Shown here: positions 12,999-16,700 of the stretch, in pieces
How positions within the stretch are numbered: position 1 is the first letter of the stretch
How the letters are laid out: every line of letters starts with the position of its first letter
NCBI GenBank assembly: GCA_024642185.1
Contig: JAHEBR010000026.1
Location: 1 to 16,700 of the forward strand
Source: Marivivens sp.
GTDB lineage: Bacteria > Pseudomonadota > Alphaproteobacteria > Rhodobacterales > Rhodobacteraceae
Direction: 5' to 3'
Length of the DNA: 16,700 bases
Notes under the pieces: model-generated
Database searches by the model: none
Seen by the model: the letters and a program-made list of their open reading frames with translations, nothing else
Told to the model about the DNA's origin: nothing
Translations under genes and position numbers: made by a program

Positions 12999-13588
12999 GG
13001 CAGGATCACCGGCGGCGCGTCGCGCGAGGGGGCCGCGTCGGCGGCGCGGACGTAGAGGGGGGCGGGGCGGGCTGTTTCGGTCGCGAAGCGCTCGGCCGCA
13101 ATGCGGGCGATATTGGCGACCATCTCTTCCGCCGGAAGGGGCAGGGCGGGGGCCTCGGGGCGCGCGTCTTCGGGGGCGAGAAGACGGGGGGCCTCGGCGC
13201 CGGTTTCGGTCAGGCGCTGGGCGTAGGCTTGGTCGCGCGGCGCGGGGATGAGAACCTCGACAGGGCGGGCCAAGCCATAGGCGGCGGCGTCGAAATTGCT
13301 CACGCCAACCGCCGGCACGCCAAGGCCAAGCGCCAGCCCGCGCGCGGCGGCGACAGAGATGCGGATGCCGGTGAAATTGCCGGGGCCGGCGCCAACGCCG
13401 ATAGCGTCGAGGTCTTGCCACGTGAGCCCCTGTGCCGCCAGAACCTCTTCGAGCATCGGCATCAGGTGTTCGGCCTGCCCGCGGGCCATTTCGTCGATGC
13501 GGACGGTCATCTTGCCCGCGCATAGCAAAGCGGCGGCGCAATGCGCCGCCGATGTGTCAAACGCCAGAATGGTCGGGTCAGGCGGCAA
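12995..13588 (-). CDS. tsaB: tRNA threonylcarbamoyladenosine biosynthesis protein TsaB
   Basis: A 197-residue ASKHA-fold protein that forms the TsaB-TsaD-TsaE complex making N6-threonylcarbamoyladenosine at position 37 of ANN-decoding tRNAs. Typical features are the N-terminal ILAFDTSAAHCAAALL (7-22), the loop GAGPGNFTGIRISVAAARGLALG (67-89) and the dimer-interface segment ARGQAEHLMPMLEEVL (35-50). It is somewhat shorter than E. coli TsaB (about 230 residues). The only possible start upstream of the conserved N terminus is TTG 13588, because an in-frame TGA stands five codons earlier. The gene overlaps the end of the Nfu gene by 11 bp and its TGA overlaps the rimI GTG, so the three are probably translationally coupled. 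Confidence 0.9.
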   Translation of the reverse strand: MPPDPTILAFDTSAAHCAAALLCAGKMTVRIDEMARGQAEHLMPMLEEVLAAQGLTWQDLDAIGVGAGPGNFTGIRISVAAARGLALGLGVPAVGVSNFDAAAYGLARPVEVLIPAPRDQAYAQRLTETGAEAPRLLAPEDARPEAPALPLPAEEMVANIARIAAERFATETARPAPLYVRAADAAPSRDAPPVILP

Positions 13589-14138
13589 CCGGCCGGACCT
13601 CGGTCACTTCGGGGATGTAGTGGCGCAGGAGGTTCTCGATGCCCATTTTCAGGGTCAGCGTCGAGGAGGGGCAGCCCGCGCAGGCGCCCTGCATATGCAG
13701 ATAGACGATGCCGCGATCAAAGCCGTGGAAGGTGATGTCGCCACCGTCCTGCGCCACGGCAGGGCGTACGCGGGTATCGAGCAGTTCCTTGATCTGGTTG
13801 ACGATCTCGGAATCCTCGCCGCTGTGATCGGCATGGCCCGCGTCGCCACGGCCACCGACAAGCACCGGCTGGCCCGACTGGTAGTGCTCCATGATCGCGC
13901 CGAGGATCGAGGGCTTGATGTGATCCCATTCGATCTCTTCGGATTTCGTCACGGTGACGAAATCGTTGCCGAGGAACACGCCGGTCACGCCCGCGTTCGC
14001 AAAGATCCGCTGGGCGAGCGGCGAGGCGCCGGCCACCTCGGCCGAGGGGAAATCGGCGGTGCCGACCTCGAGCACGGTCTGGCCGGGCAGGAATTTGAGG
14101 GTCGCGGGGTTCGGCGTGGATTCAGTCTGGATGAACAT
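13578..14138 (-). CDS. Nfu/NifU-type iron-sulfur cluster carrier protein
   Basis: A 186-residue Fe-S cluster scaffold/carrier with the mitochondrial NFU1-like layout. The N-terminal Nfu_N domain (MFIQTESTPNPATLKFLPGQ and FANAGVTGVFLGNDFVTVTK, to about residue 88) is followed by a Gly/His-rich linker (GGRGDAGHADHSGED) and the C-terminal NifU domain. That domain carries DTRVRPAVAQDGGDI (121-135) and the cluster-binding CAGC (C153, C156). It would receive 4Fe-4S clusters from the assembly machinery and pass them to apo-enzymes. ATG 14138 matches the usual N terminus; a TTG three codons upstream is less likely. It is the first gene of an nfu-tsaB-rimI unit. Confidence 0.93.
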   Translation of the reverse strand: MFIQTESTPNPATLKFLPGQTVLEVGTADFPSAEVAGASPLAQRIFANAGVTGVFLGNDFVTVTKSEEIEWDHIKPSILGAIMEHYQSGQPVLVGGRGDAGHADHSGEDSEIVNQIKELLDTRVRPAVAQDGGDITFHGFDRGIVYLHMQGACAGCPSSTLTLKMGIENLLRHYIPEVTEVRPVAA

Positions 14139-14219
14139 GGGGGCCAACCTTTTTTGTCAGGTTTCAGATATGCGCCCGACTGCGGGCCCAGTCAAGGTTT
14201 GGAACGATTCTAAATAGGC

Positions 14220-14675
14220 TCAGGTGATCGACTCGAGCCGTTCTTTCGACATTTCGCCGGGCACGATCGTGATCGGGATCGTCAGGCTACCCGATTGGCG
14301 CGTGAGTTGCGTCACCAATGGCCCCGGGCCCTTGTTGTCGGTGCCAGCGCCAAGGACCAGAACGCCGATGTCAGTGTCCTCGCGGATCTGGGCAAGGATT
14401 TCCGGCACCGGCTCGCCCTCGCGGATCACCAGCTCGGGGTCGATCCCCTGCTTGTCGCGCATCCATTTGGCGAAAACCTCGAAATGGGCGTGGATGCGCT
14501 CGCGCGCTTCTTCGCGCATGATTTCGCCCACGCCGATCCAGTGGTTGAACTCGTCAGGCGGGATGATCGAGAGGATCTCGACGCCGCCTCCGGTCTTGGC
14601 GGCGCGCATCGCGGCAAATCGCATGGCGTTGAGGCATTCGCGGCTGTCATCGAGCACGACCAGAAACTTACGCAT
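14220..14675 (-). CDS. Universal stress protein (UspA family)
   Basis: A 151-residue single-domain Usp. It starts MRKFLVVLDDSRECLNAMRFAAMRAAK (strand 1 with the Asp typical of the nucleotide pocket, then helix 1), continues with GGVEILSIIPP, and has the C-terminal segment DIGVLVLGAGTDNKGPGPLVTQLTRQSGSLTIPITIVPG. This corresponds to the G-x2-G-x9-G(S/T) ATP loop, but in a loosened form, so nucleotide binding is uncertain. Proteins of this kind help survival under starvation or oxidative stress; no partner is implied here. ATG 14675 is supported by GGAG about 7 bp upstream. It appears monocistronic, with 81 bp to the Nfu gene downstream. Confidence 0.9.
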   Translation of the reverse strand: MRKFLVVLDDSRECLNAMRFAAMRAAKTGGGVEILSIIPPDEFNHWIGVGEIMREEARERIHAHFEVFAKWMRDKQGIDPELVIREGEPVPEILAQIREDTDIGVLVLGAGTDNKGPGPLVTQLTRQSGSLTIPITIVPGEMSKERLESIT

Positions 14676-14754
14676 GGTATTCTCCTCTTCGGAGGCGATA
14701 TTGGCCGAAGCCCGTGAGGCTGGCAACGGAAGATAGCTGCGCGATTTTCCCGCA

Positions 14755-14768
14755 GGCGGCGCGCCGCC
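14755..14768. repeat. Perfect 14-bp GC palindrome between aminotransferase and stress-protein genes
   Basis: GGCGGCGCGCCGCC stands 17 bp beyond the aminotransferase stop on the minus strand. It could fold as a stem in the transcript but lacks a following U-tract, so a terminator role is only possible. Confidence 0.35.
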
Positions 14769-14785
14769 CGTTCACTTGCCTCATG

Positions 14786-15649
14786 TCACTTGCCCGAATG
14801 CGCCCAATCCCAATAAAGCTCGCGCACCTTCCGGGTGACGGGGCCGACCTGATATTGGCGGTCGTCGAAGGCCACGACAGGCGTGACCTTGGAATAATTG
14901 CCGCTGAGGAACACCTCGTCGGCACTGCGGAAATCGTCGCAGGTCAGAACCGCCTCGCGCACGGCCATGCCTTCGCCGGCAAGGTTCGCCATGTGGCGGG
15001 CGCGGGTGATACCGGCGAGGAAGGTGCCGTTGGCGATCGGCGTCAGGATCTCGCCGTCGCGCACCATGAAGACGTTGGCGGTCGCCGCTTCGGCCACATT
15101 GCCCATCACGTCGGTCACAAGCGCATTGCCAAAGCCCTTGGCATTGGCCTCGGCCAGCATCCGCGCGTTGTTGGGATAGAGGCAGCCCGCCTTGGCGTTG
15201 ACCACCGCCGAATCGAGCGTCGGGCGGCGGAAGCGGGTGGTGGTGAGCGTGGTCGTCCGGTCGGGCGCGGCCATCGGGGCCTCTTCGAGGCAGATGGCAA
15301 AGCCGGTTTCCGAGGCTTGCGGGATGATCGCGGTCGCGTCGCCGTGGATGCCCCAATACATCGGCCGGATATAGGCGGCGGAGCCCGGGGCAAACATGGT
15401 CAGGCCCTCGCGGACGATCTCGACCATGGCGTCGGTCGAAACGGTGGGCTTGACCATCAGCGCCTCGGCCGAGCGGTTGACGCGGGCGCAATGCGCCTCA
15501 AGGTCGGGCGAGACGCCTTCGAACCAGCGGGCGCCATCAAACACGGTCGAGCCAAGCCAAGAGCCGTGGTCGGCGGCGCGCATCACCGGGATGTTGCCGT
15601 CGTGCCATGTGCCGTTGAAATAGGTTTTGACGTTGTCGCTGATGCTCAT
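14786..15649 (-). CDS. ilvE: Class IV aminotransferase, branched-chain amino acid type
   Basis: A 287-residue fold-type IV PLP enzyme, most like branched-chain amino acid aminotransferase, which interconverts Leu, Ile and Val with their 2-oxo acids using 2-oxoglutarate/glutamate. Visible features are the opening TYFNGTWHDGNIPVMRAADHGSWLGSTVFDGARWFEG, phosphate-side Arg in HCARVNRSAEAL (53-64), YIRPMYWG (93-100), the PLP lysine K153 in VVNAKAGCLYPNNARM, E187 in GNVAEAATANVFMV (183-196), and GTFLAGITRARHM. The length is slightly short of the E. coli enzyme (309). ATG 15649 has AAGGAG about 6 bp upstream. Related D-amino-acid or aminodeoxychorismate lyase functions are less likely, given the YIRP and NAKAG patterns. 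It lies between trpS and the stress-protein gene without overlap. Confidence 0.88.
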   Translation of the reverse strand: MSISDNVKTYFNGTWHDGNIPVMRAADHGSWLGSTVFDGARWFEGVSPDLEAHCARVNRSAEALMVKPTVSTDAMVEIVREGLTMFAPGSAAYIRPMYWGIHGDATAIIPQASETGFAICLEEAPMAAPDRTTTLTTTRFRRPTLDSAVVNAKAGCLYPNNARMLAEANAKGFGNALVTDVMGNVAEAATANVFMVRDGEILTPIANGTFLAGITRARHMANLAGEGMAVREAVLTCDDFRSADEVFLSGNYSKVTPVVAFDDRQYQVGPVTRKVRELYWDWAHSGK

Positions 15650-15678
15650 CGGGGTCTCCTTGTCGGGCAGACCCTAGG

Positions 15679-15708
15679 CGCAGGCGGCGGCAAGGTCCAG
15701 CGCCTGCG
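15679..15708 (-). terminator. Weak stem-loop after trpS
   Basis: CGCAGGCG (15679-15686) and CGCCTGCG (15701-15708) form a perfect 8-bp stem with a 14-nt loop, 9 bp beyond the trpS stop on the minus strand. No T tract follows, so this is a candidate rather than a clear rho-independent terminator. Confidence 0.35.
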
Positions 15709-15717
15709 AGGCTGCGA

Positions 15718-16700
15718 TCAGCTCCGCAGAAGGCCCACGATATCGTAGGTCTGTTTGAGGATCGGCGCGGCGATCTCGCGGGCGCGTTCGGCGCCGCGGC
15801 CGAGGATGCGGTCGATCTCGGCGGGGTCGTTCATCAGCCGCGCCATCTCGGTCGAGATGGGCGCGAGCTTCTCCACGGCCAGATCGGCCAACGCTGGCTT
15901 GAACCTGCCCCAGCCTGCGCCCGCGTATTCGGCGATCACCGCCTCGGGGGTCATGTCGTTCAGGGCCGAATAGATATCGACAAGGTTGCGCGCCTCGGGG
16001 CGGCCTTTCAGGCCTTCGAGCGTTTCCGGCAGGGGCGCGGGATCGGTCTTGGCCTTCTTGAACTTCTTCGAGATCGTGTCGGCATCATCCGTCATGTTGA
16101 TGCGTTCCATGTCGCTCTCGCCGGATTTCGACATCTTCTTGGTGCCGTCGCGCAGGTTCATCACGCGCATGGCGGGGCCTTCAATCACCGGCGTGGTGAG
16201 CGGGAAGAAATCCACCTTGAAATCGTGATTAAACTTGGCGGCGATATCGCGCGTCAGCTCGACGTGCTGCTTCTGGTCCTCGCCCACGGGAACGTGGGTG
16301 GCGTGATACAGCAGAATATCGGCGGCCATGAGCGAGGGATAGGCATAAAGGCCAAGGCTGACCTTCTCGGCATTCGATCCGGCCTTGTCCTTGAACTGGG
16401 TCATCCGGTTCATCCAGCCGACGCGGGCGACGCAATTGAAGATCCAGCCAAGCTCGGCGTGTTCATGCACCTGCGCCTGATTGAAAAGGATCGACTTCTC
16501 GGGGTCGATCCCCGAGGCCAGATAGCCAGCGGCCACTTCGCGGGTCGCGGTCTTGAGCTCTTTGGGGTCTTGCCAGACCGTGATCGCGTGCAGATCGACG
16601 ACGCAATAGATCGTCTCGAAGGCCGGCCCCTGCATCCCCACGAACCGCTTGATCGCGCCGAGATAGTTGCCAAGCGTCAGGCCGCCGGACGGCTTGATGC
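15718..16700 (-). CDS. trpS: Tryptophanyl-tRNA synthetase (5' end outside window)
   Basis: The last 327 or so residues of a class I tryptophanyl-tRNA synthetase, which charges tRNA-Trp with tryptophan using ATP. Reading continues without a stop to the window's right edge, where the HIGH-equivalent motif is visible as [21 protein letters not shown]. Further signatures are the tryptophan-pocket region [70 protein letters not shown] and the KMSKS loop ([11 protein letters not shown]). The C-terminal anticodon-binding part is complete and ends in GLLRS. About ten or so N-terminal residues should lie beyond the window. The visible part is about as long as expected and carries no frameshift. Confidence 0.96.
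   Translation of the reverse strand, partial: IKPSGGLTLGNYLGAIKRFVGMQGPAFETIYCVVDLHAITVWQDPKELKTATREVAAGYLASGIDPEKSILFNQAQVHEHAELGWIFNCVARVGWMNRMTQFKDKAGSNAEKVSLGLYAYPSLMAADILLYHATHVPVGEDQKQHVELTRDIAAKFNHDFKVDFFPLTTPVIEGPAMRVMNLRDGTKKMSKSGESDMERINMTDDADTISKKFKKAKTDPAPLPETLEGLKGRPEARNLVDIYSALNDMTPEAVIAEYAGAGWGRFKPALADLAVEKLAPISTEMARLMNDPAEIDRILGRGAERAREIAAPILKQTYDIVGLLRS

Noticed and set aside
12582..13541. A 319-codon reading ending in RimI and covering tsaB
   Set aside because: The upstream part is the wrong frame of tsaB; only the last 138 codons are GNAT-like.
14174..14187. GCCCG-ACTG-CGGGC stem between the stress-protein and Nfu genes as a terminator
   Set aside because: Only 5 bp with no T tract on the relevant strand; too weak to annotate.
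14714..15748. A 344-codon plus-strand frame opposite the aminotransferase gene
   Set aside because: Gly/His/Arg-rich shadow frame; the minus-strand gene has clear class IV aminotransferase motifs.

Overview
This is a high-GC window with very tight gene packing, 1-4 bp start/stop overlaps, an ethylmalonyl-CoA pathway gene, a LuxR/LuxI pair and an Nfu-TsaB-RimI run. Together these point to an alphaproteobacterium, most likely a Rhodobacterales (Rhodobacteraceae/Roseobacter-type) chromosome. No rRNA, tRNA, CRISPR array, IS element or phage gene is visible.

Layout. (1) 1-570, plus strand: 3' end of crotonyl-CoA carboxylase/reductase (ccr), followed by a rho-independent terminator. (2) 739-4676, plus strand: a quorum-sensing block made of a 72-aa unknown protein, luxR, luxI, a RecD/Dda-like superfamily 1 helicase and a short-chain dehydrogenase. 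It has short gaps or overlaps and no clear internal terminator. A perfect CtrA-type motif (TTAA-N7-TTAAC) lies 21 bp before the first start codon, a hairpin covers the luxI Shine-Dalgarno, and luxR looks lower in GC than its neighbours. (3) 4686-6358, minus strand: a TSUP-family (TauE/SafE-like) permease and a TIGR02186-type membrane-anchored exported protein, coupled by TGATG. (4) 6491-12323, minus strand: a nucleoside uptake and salvage operon. In transcription order it holds a Bmp-family binding protein, a strong internal terminator, an NTF2/SnoaL-like small protein of unknown role, a double ABC ATPase, two permeases and a trimeric-type purine nucleoside phosphorylase. (5) 12582-14138, minus strand: Nfu-type Fe-S carrier, TsaB and RimI, with 11-bp and 3-bp overlaps and TTG and GTG starts. 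(6) 14220-14675, minus strand: universal stress protein. (7) 14786-15649, minus strand: class IV (branched-chain) aminotransferase. (8) 15718 to the right edge, minus strand: trpS, truncated at its 5' end by the window.

How the genes work together. The nucleoside block is coherent: binding protein, ATPase and permeases bring nucleosides in, and the phosphorylase splits them to base plus (deoxy)ribose-1-phosphate. The quorum-sensing block is the most interesting part. A CtrA-type site before a LuxR/LuxI pair would tie acyl-homoserine-lactone signalling to the CtrA phosphorelay, and a helicase and SDR behind luxI may be co-transcribed. The functions of the 72-aa protein, the NTF2-like protein and the TIGR02186 protein cannot be read from sequence. 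There is no gene-free stretch longer than 300 bases; the longest, 12324-12581, holds the promoter region of the nucleoside operon and two notable palindromes. All assignments come from reading motifs by eye; no database search was made.
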